In this document: piece by piece, positions 9,041 through 17,386 of the stretch
How the letters are laid out: the number at the start of each line of letters is the position of its first letter
Position numbering within the stretch: position 1 is the first letter of the stretch
Source of the DNA: an uncultured Bacteroidota bacterium
Lineage (GTDB): Bacteria; Bacteroidota; Bacteroidia; 2-12-FULL-35-15
DNA length: 64,000 nucleotides
Direction of reading: 5' to 3'
NCBI GenBank assembly: GCA_903926385.1
Contig: CAIYIS010000007.1
Location: 1 to 64,000, forward strand
Notes under the pieces: generated by a model
Database searches by the model: none
The model's input: only the letters and a program-made list of their open reading frames with translations
Told to the model about the DNA's origin: nothing
Translations under genes and position numbers: made by a program

Positions 9041-10465
9041 TTGAAACCCGAAGAATTTTCAACCATACTCCTTCAGCATTTTCCGTTCGAAACCACCAGC
9101 GGACAACGGGCACTGTTTACCAAACTTTCCGAATTTATAATAGGAAAAAACGAAGACCACATTTTTGTTATTAAGGGATATGCCGGTACAGGTAAAACTA
9201 CCATTGTGCGTTCGCTTGTGCGCAGTATGCCTGCACTTGGCGGAAAAACAGTGTTGCTTGCTCCTACAGGGCGTGCGGCCAAAGTGCTTTCGGGCTACAC
9301 CGAAAAACCTGCTTACACCATTCATAAAAAGATATACTACCGCAAACCCGATAACGATGGAGGATTGGCCTTTACTCTTCAGCAAAATCTTCATGCTGAC
9401 ACCGTATTTATTATTGACGAAGCTTCTATGATTTCTAATGCCGGTGGATTGGGCGGTGGCGGTATGTTTGGAGGAGGCAGCTTGCTTGATGATTTAATTT
9501 CATACGTATTTAACGGCAATAATTGCAAACTTATTTTTATTGGGGACACAGCTCAGTTGCCTCCCGTTGGCCTCGACATTAGCCCTGCTCTCGATTTCGA
9601 ATATCTCAAAGCTACCTATTCTTTTAAAGTAAACTGGCACGAACTTACCGAAGTGGTGCGTCAAACCGAGGACTCGGGCATACTTTCTAATGCCACAGCC
9701 ATCCGTAATCAGATAAAAAGTAAGCTGTCTACCAAACCTCATTTTGATGTGGCTCACTTTAAAGACATCGTTCGCCTGGGAGGTGACGAACTCGAAGATG
9801 CTCTCAATTCGGCTTACAGTAAGTTTGGTGCTGAAGATACCATGGTTATTTGCCGTTCTAATAAGCGTGCAAATATTTTTAATCAGCAAATCCGCGCACG
9901 CATTCGTTGGCAGGAAGAAGAACTTTCTTCGGGCGATTATATGATGGTGGTAAAAAATAATTATTTCTGGCTCAAAGATGAGTCGAAAGCGGGTTTTATT
10001 GCCAATGGCGACATTATTCAATTAACCAGTGTGGGCCGCGTTCAAGAGATGCATGGTTTTAGATTTGCCGATGTGCGTATGAAAATGATTGATTATCCCG
10101 ATGAGCCCGAGTTGCACACAAGGCTTTTGCTTAATACTATTATGAGCGATTCGCCTTCGCTTTCGGCCGAAGATAACAAACGATTATATAATAGCGTTTC
10201 GGCCGATTATGCTGATATTCCCGACAGGCGCATGCGTTTGAAAAAAGTAAAAGAAGACGAGTTTTTTAATGCGCTTCAGGTTAAGTTTGCTTATGCCGTT
10301 ACTTGCCACAAAGCTCAAGGTGGACAGTGGGATTGTGTGTTTGTAGAGCAAGGATATTTAACCGATGAAATGATTAATACCGAATACCTCCGTTGGCTCT
10401 ACACTGCTGTGTCGAGGGCTAAACAAAAACTTTATCTCGTGAATTTTAATGAAGAATTTTATTAG
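9041..10465 (+). CDS. Superfamily 1 DNA helicase, RecD/Pif1-like
   Basis: A 474-residue ATP-dependent DNA helicase. Motif I (Walker A) is GYAGTGKTT at 46-54, motif Ia APTGRAAKVL, motif II DEAS at 126-129, motif III FIGDTAQLPP. The C-terminal UvrD_C_2-type part has VTCHKAQGGQWDCVFVE and RWLYTAVSRAKQKLYLV (motifs V-VI). This is the compact AAA_30-type helicase common in Bacteroidota; it lacks the N-terminal helix-hairpin-helix part of RecD2. A Gly-rich loop (GGLGGGGMFGGGS near 135-148) is inserted just after the Walker B motif. The only start in reach is TTG at 9041. Likely roles are replication-fork or recombination repair (inference). Confidence 0.88.
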   Translation: MKPEEFSTILLQHFPFETTSGQRALFTKLSEFIIGKNEDHIFVIKGYAGTGKTTIVRSLVRSMPALGGKTVLLAPTGRAAKVLSGYTEKPAYTIHKKIYYRKPDNDGGLAFTLQQNLHADTVFIIDEASMISNAGGLGGGGMFGGGSLLDDLISYVFNGNNCKLIFIGDTAQLPPVGLDISPALDFEYLKATYSFKVNWHELTEVVRQTEDSGILSNATAIRNQIKSKLSTKPHFDVAHFKDIVRLGGDELEDALNSAYSKFGAEDTMVICRSNKRANIFNQQIRARIRWQEEELSSGDYMMVVKNNYFWLKDESKAGFIANGDIIQLTSVGRVQEMHGFRFADVRMKMIDYPDEPELHTRLLLNTIMSDSPSLSAEDNKRLYNSVSADYADIPDRRMRLKKVKEDEFFNALQVKFAYAVTCHKAQGGQWDCVFVEQGYLTDEMINTEYLRWLYTAVSRAKQKLYLVNFNEEFY

Positions 10466-10623
10466 CCTTTGCGTAAAGAGTAATCAAAAGAAATGAGCCA
10501 CAGAATTACAGTTTAGTTCAAATAAATTAAAATTTAATTTGTAAATCTATAGCTTGTTTTTATTCTACTCTAAGCTTCTCTTTACTTCTGAGTTTGGCTT
10601 CCTTCTTTAGTTTTAGCCCTCCA

Positions 10624-11037
10624 TTAGTTATCATAATCCTTATTAACCGAACCTATGCTGTACCCAAAAGCGCGCATCTCCAAAATGTTTCCTCCTTTGT
10701 CTTTAGCCTTAATGTTATCAAACATCAGGCGCGAAGTTTGGTCGCATTTGCTTAGCAAATCCTGCATTTCGCGCGAAAGTTTATAACCGTTGGCATGTTC
10801 CGATTTGTAAATACCTTTTATGGTTACTCCCATCGTAAACTCTACAATGGCTGTATCCAGTACGTTTCCGTATTTATCTATACCCACCAGCCGGTAATTT
10901 ACATCATCAAAAATAACTTTGATAGGTACTCCTGTGCGTTGCACACGTATGGTGCCCCGCTCTTCCTGCCCGTTTTCCTGAGCATGCAAAGGAATCTGAC
11001 TTGTTAATACAACGAAAAGAATAAGTAGTTTTTTCAT
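10624..11037 (-). CDS. Secreted protein with GldM C-domain-like segment
   Basis: A 137-residue protein with a signal peptide (MKKLLILFVVLTSQIPLHAQ). The C-terminal half (ANGYKLSREMQDLLSKC, then LMFDNIKAKDKGGNILEM) resembles the last beta-domain of GldM, the T9SS/gliding motor shaft, in the order 'G..L....K.LL......D...F.NIKA....G'. This is a resemblance read by eye, not a confirmed family. No gldKLNM genes are nearby. Probably periplasmic and monocistronic. Confidence 0.55.
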   Translation of the reverse strand: MKKLLILFVVLTSQIPLHAQENGQEERGTIRVQRTGVPIKVIFDDVNYRLVGIDKYGNVLDTAIVEFTMGVTIKGIYKSEHANGYKLSREMQDLLSKCDQTSRLMFDNIKAKDKGGNILEMRAFGYSIGSVNKDYDN

Positions 11038-11387
11038 TTTACCTTACAAAGATAAATCTATTTTCCCGACCACTTTCTTTGGTTTTCACTCGAGTTGTTA
11101 CCATGCTGATGTTAGTATTGTTTCAATTATTGTTCCCAAATTCATTTTCGTCTCAATACTCACTTCTCATTTAGATTGCTAATTGCTTGGTTGCAAAATT
11201 GTTTAATTATTTTTAGGGCATCAACTTTATCTCTTTTCGTAATCCCCTCTCCCGCTATCCGTTCCAAGTCCGCCCACGCTTATGCCTCTACACTTCGGGC
11301 TTTCCACTACTATCGGGTGCATTTAGTCAGCGCATCGCTCTTTGTTGGCTTTAAGTATTCACGTAACAATACCCCAATCGTCACGTT

Positions 11388-11428
11388 CCCCCCCCCCTCT
11401 CTTTCGGAGAGGGGATTAAGGGGAGAGT
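11388..11428. repeat. REP-like palindromic repeat, single copy
   Basis: CCCCTCTCTTTCGGAGAGGGG hairpin preceded by a run of C and followed by ATTAAGGGGAGAG. The same element occurs three times at 28735-28876. Such CCCCTCTCC/GGAGAGGGG elements are dispersed in many Bacteroidota genomes. Confidence 0.85.
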
Positions 11429-11440
11429 CCCCTTCTTAAA

Positions 11441-11566
11441 CATTTCAAACTTTTAAACAACCGTTTCCAACTTTTTTAAGCTCATTTCAAATTTTTAAAC
11501 GACCTTTCTCAATTCGGAAAGGAACATTTCCAAACTCGGAATCGACATTTGCAAACGCGGAATCAA
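11441..11566. repeat. Tandem array 2: six units of exactly 21 bp
   Basis: Units start at 11441, 11462, 11483, 11504, 11525 and 11546, without indels. Units 1-3 read CATTTCAAACTTTTAAAC-like, units 4-6 CATTTCCAAACTCGGAATC-like, so two sub-families sit in one array. A decayed seventh unit may follow. On the minus strand the second sub-family encodes a 7-residue repeat (NVDSEFG-like). The nucleoid-associated protein gene starts 280 bp downstream. Confidence 0.88.
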
Positions 11567-11845
11567 CGTTGTTTTGAAATTCCCCCAAACCTCAAAATCA
11601 AATTCCCATTCCTTTCAATTCTTCTCCCAAACCCTTCTCCTCTTCGATTAAATATTCCAAAAAACACCCCAAATCACCCTTCCCAATCTCCAAATTCCCC
11701 TACTTCCTCCCCATTCTAAAATTATACAGATCTAAAACTCTAAAATTCCCCCTTTCTTCTCCATAATTGAAATTTGAAATCTGGAATTTTTATTCTCCTG
11801 CATTTCTTTTAATAAACTATATTTACTCGCTCAAAAACTATTATT

Positions 11846-12892
11846 ATGCTCGATTATATTAATACTTCGATTCAAAAAGTTTCGGTTCATCATGTGGGTA
11901 ATCAAACAAACGGTGAATTGCTAAAAATTTCGAAAGAACCACTGGATATTGGTGAGGATAAACTGAAACAACTGTTGAAGAAGTTTTTTCTTCATCCGTT
12001 TACCACACCGGAGTTTTACAACTTTACGTTTTCGAACCAAGACCATACGCTGAACCCTGTGTATAGCTATGCCACACAGATGTTCGATAGTCCTAAACTC
12101 TTTCATGCATCAACAATAAATATTGCCAAACATTTGTTTGAGCTTTCGATGCATCCTCAAATTAAATCGGGCGATATGTTTGTGGCTTATTTTTCTGAAA
12201 TAGTGGTGGACGATGAACTGACGGATGCGATTGGGATTTTTAAATCGGAAACGCGTCAGGAGTTTTTGAAGATAGATGCGAGTTCGGAGCAGTTTATGAT
12301 AAATTATGAGGACGGAATAAACATAGATAAGCTTGATAAGGGCTGCCTGATAGTGAATACGGACAGGGATAAAGGTTATAAAGTTTGTATAGTAGATAAG
12401 CTGAACAAGGCTTCGGAAGCGCAATACTGGAAAGATTCTTTTCTTCAACTGAAACCCTGCAGCGATGATTATCATTATACCAAAGAGTTTTTGAACATTA
12501 CTAAAAACTATGTAACCGAAAAGCTTTCGGAAGAGTTTGAGGTAAGTAAGGCCGATAAAATAGATTTGCTGAATAGGTCGGTGGCGTATTTCAAGTCTCA
12601 CGATTCGTTCGATAAAGAGGATTTTGAGCAGGAAGTTTTTCAGGATAAAAACATCATCAAGTCGTTTCAAAACTTTGATACGATATATCGCGAGGAAAAC
12701 GAAATAGAGTTAGAAGATAATTTTGATATATCGTCACAGGCTGTTAAAAAGCAAGCCAGGGTGTTTAAGTCGGTGCTTAAGCTGGATAAAAACTTTCATA
12801 TTTATATTCACGGTAATCGTGAATTGATAGAAAAGGGAGTGGATACAGACGGACGTAAGTATTACAAAATATATTTTAACGAAGAAAATTAA
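11846..12892 (+). CDS. Nucleoid-associated protein, YejK/NdpA family
   Basis: A 348-residue protein of the NA37/NdpA (YejK) family, which binds DNA on the nucleoid. Family features: N-terminal DYINTSIQKVSVHHVGNQ, the central GDMFVAYFSEIVVDDELTDAIGIFKSE, and the C-terminal KADKIDLLNRSVAYFKSHDSFDKEDFEQEVF. No enzymatic motif is expected in this family and none is seen. In Bacteroidota such genes occur as housekeeping copies and also in accessory regions. The codon use resembles its neighbours. Array 2 with 21-bp period lies in its upstream region, which is notable for a DNA-binding protein. It converges on the gene at 12902 with 9 bp between stops. Confidence 0.88.
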   Translation: MLDYINTSIQKVSVHHVGNQTNGELLKISKEPLDIGEDKLKQLLKKFFLHPFTTPEFYNFTFSNQDHTLNPVYSYATQMFDSPKLFHASTINIAKHLFELSMHPQIKSGDMFVAYFSEIVVDDELTDAIGIFKSETRQEFLKIDASSEQFMINYEDGINIDKLDKGCLIVNTDRDKGYKVCIVDKLNKASEAQYWKDSFLQLKPCSDDYHYTKEFLNITKNYVTEKLSEEFEVSKADKIDLLNRSVAYFKSHDSFDKEDFEQEVFQDKNIIKSFQNFDTIYREENEIELEDNFDISSQAVKKQARVFKSVLKLDKNFHIYIHGNRELIEKGVDTDGRKYYKIYFNEEN

Positions 12893-12901
12893 TGTGTTTG
12901 C

Positions 12902-13558
12902 TTAACGGGTAATGCTGTTGAGCGAGGTGGCCATGTTTTGTCCGAACCCGGAAACTAAACCGCTAAAAGGGTTAGAGAAGCCATTGGGGTTATATTCGAA
13001 AGAGTTGTTCTTTGGATTAAAGAAGTAGTTTTCGTTATTGCCTTGTGCAACGGTTGCTTTAATGCCGATGTAAGAGTGTTCTCCCACTTTATAATCCATT
13101 CCAAGCGAAAGGGCTTTATAGTTGTTTTGTTTGTTGTTCAACGAGCCTGCATCCATCATCAAAGCACCGTTAAGACTTACGCGTTTGTTTAACTGATAAA
13201 TTCCTTCTGCAAAAACCATATTACCCGAAACACTGCGGTTGCCTCTGTTATAAAGCGCTTCCTGATTGTTGAGTGGCATAAATGTGTTGCCGGCTACGGT
13301 ATAATGCAATAATCCGACATTCAACTGAAATTTTTTGGTGAGTTGATATCCTATTTTTGGAGCAATAAAAGTAGTTACACCTGTTCCTCTTGATGAGTTA
13401 AGAAAGCTAACACTCGTGCCCATACTGAGAGAGGTTACTACTTTTTCGCGAGAGAATAATTTGGGTGATGAGGGAGAATAATAATCGTCAGAAGTGGTTT
13501 GTGCAACAGCCAAAACAGCTAAAAACAAAAAACAAACAGAGGTTATTAACTTTTTCAT
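12902..13558 (-). CDS. Outer-membrane beta-barrel protein, unknown function
   Basis: About 218 residues from the ATG at 13558, which gives a good signal peptide (MKKLITSVCFLFLAVLAVAQ). An upstream TTG at 13579 is less likely because a TAACTTTG -7 element (about 13577-13584 on this strand) overlaps it. The mature part has repeated amphipathic strands (VVTSLSMGTSVSFLN, FQLNVGLLHYTVAG, GEHSYIGIKATVAQG), as in small outer-membrane barrels. The Asn/Gly-rich tail is likely exposed. No specific family recognised. Confidence 0.7.
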   Translation of the reverse strand: MKKLITSVCFLFLAVLAVAQTTSDDYYSPSSPKLFSREKVVTSLSMGTSVSFLNSSRGTGVTTFIAPKIGYQLTKKFQLNVGLLHYTVAGNTFMPLNNQEALYNRGNRSVSGNMVFAEGIYQLNKRVSLNGALMMDAGSLNNKQNNYKALSLGMDYKVGEHSYIGIKATVAQGNNENYFFNPKNNSFEYNPNGFSNPFSGLVSGFGQNMATSLNSITR

Positions 13559-13605
13559 TCTTGATAAATTATTGAGCAAAGTTAGATAAAAATCATTTAA
13601 ACAAA

Positions 13606-13613
13606 TACTTTTG
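13606..13613 (+). promoter_or_regulatory. -7 element TACTTTTG for the RRM gene
   Basis: Exact TAnnTTTG match, 23 bp before the ATG at 13637. Confidence 0.55.
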
Positions 13614-13636
13614 TAAAAATTTAACAGCAGGTCAAC

Positions 13637-13885
13637 ATGAAATTATTTATTAAAAACATAGACAGAGATATTAACGAAATGCAACTGGAAGGACTGTTTA
13701 CTCCTTTCGGAGAAGTGGTTTCGACTAAAATTGTGTACGACAAAATTACCTGGGAATCGAAGGGATTTGGGTTTGTAGAGATGGAAAAAAAGACTGATGC
13801 ATACAAAGCTATTGATGCTTTGAACGGCAAAGAAATTAAAGGCCGCCCGCTGAGTGTGGAAATAGCCATTGATAAACCAAGATAA
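13637..13885 (+). CDS. Single-RRM RNA-binding protein
   Basis: An 82-residue protein that is one RNA-recognition motif and nothing else. RNP2 is LFIKNI at the start and RNP1 is KGFGFVEM near residues 42-49, with aromatic residues in the RNA-stacking positions. Bacterial single-RRM proteins of this size (Rbp type) bind single-stranded RNA and are often cold-induced. Its own -7 element lies upstream. The serine hydrolase gene follows 41 bp later and may be co-transcribed. Confidence 0.92.
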   Translation: MKLFIKNIDRDINEMQLEGLFTPFGEVVSTKIVYDKITWESKGFGFVEMEKKTDAYKAIDALNGKEIKGRPLSVEIAIDKPR

Positions 13886-13926
13886 TCACAAGGCAACGCA
13901 CCCAACTCAGAACAGTAACTAAAAAT

Positions 13927-15147
13927 ATGAAACGATTTAAAATATCCTTATTTGTATCGAGCATACTTGTTATTGTTCTGTCTGTTTATTTATTTAATAG
14001 TTGTACGCATTCTTCTGCAACAACGAAACCTGCTGTGGCGGTTGCTGTTTCCGTTCCGGAAAATAAAGACAGCATTAATAAAATCAGAAAGGAGATTAAC
14101 GCCATTGAAAAAGCAAAACAACTGGATGCGGTGTTTACTGAGGAAGCAAAACTGAAGGGATTTAACGGAGTGGTGCTGATAGCGCAAAGGGGACAGGTTA
14201 TTTACGAAAAAGCGTTTGGTTATTCCAACATAAGGAAAAAGGATTCGCTTAAATTGAATTCGGTCTTTCAATTATCGTCTACATCCAAAACACTTACTGC
14301 GGCCGCTATTATGCTTCTTGCTGAGCAAGGTAAGTTAAAACTAAGCGATAGTATTCAGCAATATCTTCCTCATTTTCCTTATCACAATATTAGTATAAAG
14401 ATGTTACTTACCCATCGTTCGGGATTGAGCAACTATGTTTACGATTGCGAGCCATATTGTGTAAAACCCAATATTTACAACGGCTGTGTGTTCAATAATA
14501 AATCCATGCTGGATATACTTACTATCAATAAGCCGAAGATGTATTATTTGCCCAACAAAAAATTTGAATACTGCAATACCAATTATGCTTTGTTACCTTT
14601 AATAATTGAAAAAATCACGGGAATGACATTTGCAGATTACATGAAGAAAAACATTTTCGACCCACTTGGTATGCACGACACATGGGTGCATAATTCTAAA
14701 ACCGATTCGCTTCATAAAAATGTCACCATTGGTCATAATGCTTCAGGCAGTCCGGAACGAGTTGTTTTTGCTGATGATGTGGTGGGCGATAAAGGAATTT
14801 ATTCTACAGCAGAAGATTTATTTAAATGGGATCAGTCGTTATACACCGAAAAGCTTCTCAAAAAAGAAAGCATCGACCAATCGTTTGTTGGCTACAGCAA
14901 CGAACACAAAGGCAAACGCAATTATGGCTACGGCTGGCGTATGATTGATAACGGAAACGGCAACAAAGTGGTTTACCACAATGGTTGGTGGCATGGCTAC
15001 AACAGCGAGTTTTTACGTAGACCAAAAGATCAAACTACCATCATTATTTTATCCAACAAAGATAACCGAATGGCTTATCAGATAAAAGATGTAATGCCTG
15101 TTTTAACTTCATCTACTGAAGGAGTAGATGTTGGCGGAGGAGACTAA
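13927..15147 (+). CDS. Serine hydrolase, class C beta-lactamase family lipoprotein
   Basis: A 406-residue beta-lactamase-like protein (PF00144). A lipobox (LFNSC, Cys 26) after a hydrophobic segment makes it a likely lipoprotein. Active-site motifs: SSTSK (Ser 118-x-x-Lys 121), YCN in the stretch KFEYCNTNYALL, and HNG in YHNGWWHGYNS, which replaces the KTG motif of penicillin-binding proteins. This family contains esterases, D-aminopeptidases and peptidoglycan-acting enzymes; the substrate cannot be told. The HNG form suggests a hydrolase or esterase rather than a true beta-lactamase. Confidence 0.88.
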   Translation: MKRFKISLFVSSILVIVLSVYLFNSCTHSSATTKPAVAVAVSVPENKDSINKIRKEINAIEKAKQLDAVFTEEAKLKGFNGVVLIAQRGQVIYEKAFGYSNIRKKDSLKLNSVFQLSSTSKTLTAAAIMLLAEQGKLKLSDSIQQYLPHFPYHNISIKMLLTHRSGLSNYVYDCEPYCVKPNIYNGCVFNNKSMLDILTINKPKMYYLPNKKFEYCNTNYALLPLIIEKITGMTFADYMKKNIFDPLGMHDTWVHNSKTDSLHKNVTIGHNASGSPERVVFADDVVGDKGIYSTAEDLFKWDQSLYTEKLLKKESIDQSFVGYSNEHKGKRNYGYGWRMIDNGNGNKVVYHNGWWHGYNSEFLRRPKDQTTIIILSNKDNRMAYQIKDVMPVLTSSTEGVDVGGGD

Positions 15148-15193
15148 CCACAAAGAATATTGAGCGAAGAAGATACCATAAAATTATTTACCC

Positions 15194-15201
15194 TATCTTT
15201 G
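15194..15201 (+). promoter_or_regulatory. -7 element TATCTTTG for the coiled-coil lipoprotein
   Basis: Exact TAnnTTTG match, 30 bp before the ATG at 15232. Confidence 0.55.
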
Positions 15202-15231
15202 CGCAAATTTTAAAACTAATTAAAAATCACA

Positions 15232-16083
15232 ATGAAAAAATTATTTTATTTATTATTGCTTTTACCGTTAGCCTTTGGTTGTGGCGGTGGTAAAAAAGAC
15301 GGGTTGATTTCTGCTGAAGACAGTTTACGTGCAGTTTCGGGAGGACAGTCAGTTCGTATTCACGACCAGGATTCGAGTATCCAATCTTTTATTCGCGGAT
15401 TTAATGAAATTCAGGATAATCTTGATTTAATTAAAGAAAAAGAAAAAATGGTGAGCAAAAACAGCAAAGATGCTGAAATGCGCAAATCTAAACAGGAACA
15501 AATAGTGGATGACATACAGGCTATGTATGACATGATGAACAAGAACAAGCAACGACTTGCTGCTATGAAAGCAAAACTTGGCGATTCGAATAAAAAGAAC
15601 GAAGTGCTTGAGAAATTCATTACTCGTTTAACAGCGGATTTGGATGCTAAGAATATTCAGATTGAAGAATTAAAAACACAGCTTGAGCAATTAAATGTAG
15701 CTATGGCTTCGTTGAATACAAATTATGAAGAAGTGAAACAAGAATCGTCAGTAAAAACAGAGAAATTGAATACCGGTTTTTATGCATTTGGAACTGCCAA
15801 AGAATTAATTAAAAACAATGTGTTGACCAAAGAAGGTGGATTTATTGGAATTGGTAAAAACCAAAAACTAAAAGCTGATTTCAATAAAGATTATTTCACT
15901 AAAGTGGATATCTCTACTACATCATCAATTGTTTTAGGTGCTAAAAAAGCTAAGATGATTACCACACATCCTTCGAGTTCCTATAAAATAGAAGGTGCCG
16001 ATGGCAAAGCTGACAAGCTAACCATACTTAATGCAGAAGATTTCTGGAGCGCTTCTAAATATTTAGTGATAGTAGTAGAATAA
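15232..16083 (+). CDS. Coiled-coil lipoprotein, unknown function
   Basis: A 283-residue protein with a lipobox (PLAFGC, Cys 17). Residues about 60-170 are rich in Lys/Glu/Gln with heptad leucines (KQRLAAMKAKLGD, LDAKNIQIEELKTQLEQLN), predicting a long coiled coil. A C-terminal beta-rich domain follows (KNNVLTKEGGFIGIGKNQKL through HPSSSYKIEG). The family is common in Bacteroidota but unnamed to my knowledge. It is probably anchored to the inner face of the outer membrane (inference). It has its own promoter and a strong terminator. Confidence 0.75.
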   Translation: MKKLFYLLLLLPLAFGCGGGKKDGLISAEDSLRAVSGGQSVRIHDQDSSIQSFIRGFNEIQDNLDLIKEKEKMVSKNSKDAEMRKSKQEQIVDDIQAMYDMMNKNKQRLAAMKAKLGDSNKKNEVLEKFITRLTADLDAKNIQIEELKTQLEQLNVAMASLNTNYEEVKQESSVKTEKLNTGFYAFGTAKELIKNNVLTKEGGFIGIGKNQKLKADFNKDYFTKVDISTTSSIVLGAKKAKMITTHPSSSYKIEGADGKADKLTILNAEDFWSASKYLVIVVE

Positions 16084-16124
16084 GTATTCTCTCTGCGGTT
16101 TACTTCAGAATTTTAACACACAAA

Positions 16125-16164
16125 CAAAAACGCCTTACAAATAGATGTAAGGCGTTTTTGTTGT
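16125..16164 (+). terminator. Rho-independent terminator
   Basis: A 15-bp perfect stem (CAAAAACGCCTTACA and its complement) with a 6-nt loop and T tracts. It ends the coiled-coil lipoprotein gene, and by symmetry may also stop the convergent gene at 16225. Confidence 0.9.
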
Positions 16165-16224
16165 TTTAAAGCGTGTCGTTTTTAATGTTCTTGAACAGAA
16201 TTTACATAAACAAACGTATATTCT

Positions 16225-17256
16225 TTATTCTATCGGATAATAAACATCAGTGAGCCATTTGGCGGTGTCATGCTCCAGCATAGGGTCGGTTACGTATACT
16301 TCCCATGGAATACCATTTATCTTCTTGTTGTGCTCCTTTGCCCATTTTTGAATAGCATCGTGGGCAGTGCCCGATTTATCGTAAGCTCCATAATAATGTG
16401 CTACCACTGCATTCTGAGCTTTCATTTCACTTGTTTTAATTTCGCCTTCGCCTTTTATCATTTTATTCATCGGAATGGCGCATTCCATATCAATACTCTC
16501 AGGAGAAAAGCTGTGATAGAATGTAATCGGAGAACCTATCTGTTGCATATTATTTTTTCGCATAAACATCCCGATACGCCCGTAACTGTTACCTATATCA
16601 CCCGAAATGGTTTTTAAGTTAGTTTTCATTCTGTATGAAGCAATAACTTGTGCCATCGTTTTAGTGGTTTCAATTATGAGTTCATGCCTAACTGGTATTA
16701 GTGTTTCTGCTGCAGCCTTTTCGGATGCTATTTTCAAATCTGCTAATCCTTTTTCAAAATCCGGGCCTATCATTTTATCGGCAAACAAAGTAAAATATTT
16801 AGACGGAACTTTAAAGTACCAAGGCATGTCTGCATTTTTCGAATCCATTGCCCAAATAACTTTTACTCCCCCTTCTTCCTTTTTGAGTTTAAATGAAGCA
16901 TAACTTTTACCCATTCCCTGCATCATCATAATAGCCTGAACAGAATCATCGGCAACAGATTCAGCTATGCTCATGGTACCTTCGCCCACATCACTGTTTC
17001 CTTTCCACGAAAAACTTGCACCTACTCCCTCCGTTTTGGCACTGTATGTTTTCACCATGTTCGGGTCTTTGTGTTCCCATGGCGACCACTTTTCCCAGTT
17101 GGATAAATTATTAATTTCTCCGAAAATTATTTTGGCCGGAGCGTTAATGACAGTTGCTCTTTCGATATGCGATAAAGAAGGCAGGAAGAAAGATACGACA
17201 ATAATTAAGAGAAGGAATACGAACAGCCCTTTTAAAACTTTTACTACTATTTTCAT
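16225..17256 (-). CDS. SRPBCC domain fused to GyrI-like effector-binding domain
   Basis: 343 residues: an N-terminal membrane anchor (VLKGLFVFLLLIIVVSFF), an SRPBCC/polyketide-cyclase-like lipid-binding domain (ERATVINAPAKIIFGEINN at about 32-50 through FEKGLADLK near 170), and a C-terminal GyrI/AraC-effector-binding domain (about 195-343, including GRIGMFM, AVVAHYYGAYD, GIPWEVYVTDP). Both halves bind small ligands in other proteins. The combination occurs in Bacteroidota, but its ligand is unknown. The anchor places both domains outside the cytoplasmic membrane, which is unusual for GyrI-like folds. Confidence 0.82.
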   Translation of the reverse strand: MKIVVKVLKGLFVFLLLIIVVSFFLPSLSHIERATVINAPAKIIFGEINNLSNWEKWSPWEHKDPNMVKTYSAKTEGVGASFSWKGNSDVGEGTMSIAESVADDSVQAIMMMQGMGKSYASFKLKKEEGGVKVIWAMDSKNADMPWYFKVPSKYFTLFADKMIGPDFEKGLADLKIASEKAAAETLIPVRHELIIETTKTMAQVIASYRMKTNLKTISGDIGNSYGRIGMFMRKNNMQQIGSPITFYHSFSPESIDMECAIPMNKMIKGEGEIKTSEMKAQNAVVAHYYGAYDKSGTAHDAIQKWAKEHNKKINGIPWEVYVTDPMLEHDTAKWLTDVYYPIE

Positions 17257-17299
17257 TTTTATTCTTGGTTTGGTTAATTATTATTATTGAATAACGATG

Positions 17300-17307
17300 C
17301 AAATATA
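17300..17307 (-). promoter_or_regulatory. -7 element TATATTTG for the SRPBCC-GyrI gene
   Basis: Exact TAnnTTTG match on the minus strand, 43 bp before the ATG at 17256. Confidence 0.5.
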
Positions 17308-17386
17308 ATTCAAAATTTAATTTACATGTAACGTTTAAGGAAACGATACAAATCTATAATAATGTACATTCGCACAAATTTGAAGA

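Larger units (their letters stand above)
11038..11845. other. 808-bp intergenic region with a REP-like hairpin and tandem array 2
   Basis: No gene is supported. The left part holds a REP-like palindrome at 11388-11428, followed by the 21-bp array at 11441-11566. From 11580 to 11800 the plus strand is pyrimidine-rich low-complexity DNA (C-rich runs between A/T words) without exact periodicity. Near 11766 there is a short GAAATTTGAAATCTGGAAT word of the same kind as the insert inside the SpoIIE gene at 26070-26145. Confidence 0.7.

Noticed and set aside
11176-11439. 87-codon frame on the plus strand
   Set aside because: Runs through the REP hairpin and C-rich DNA, with no gene-like composition or start signal.
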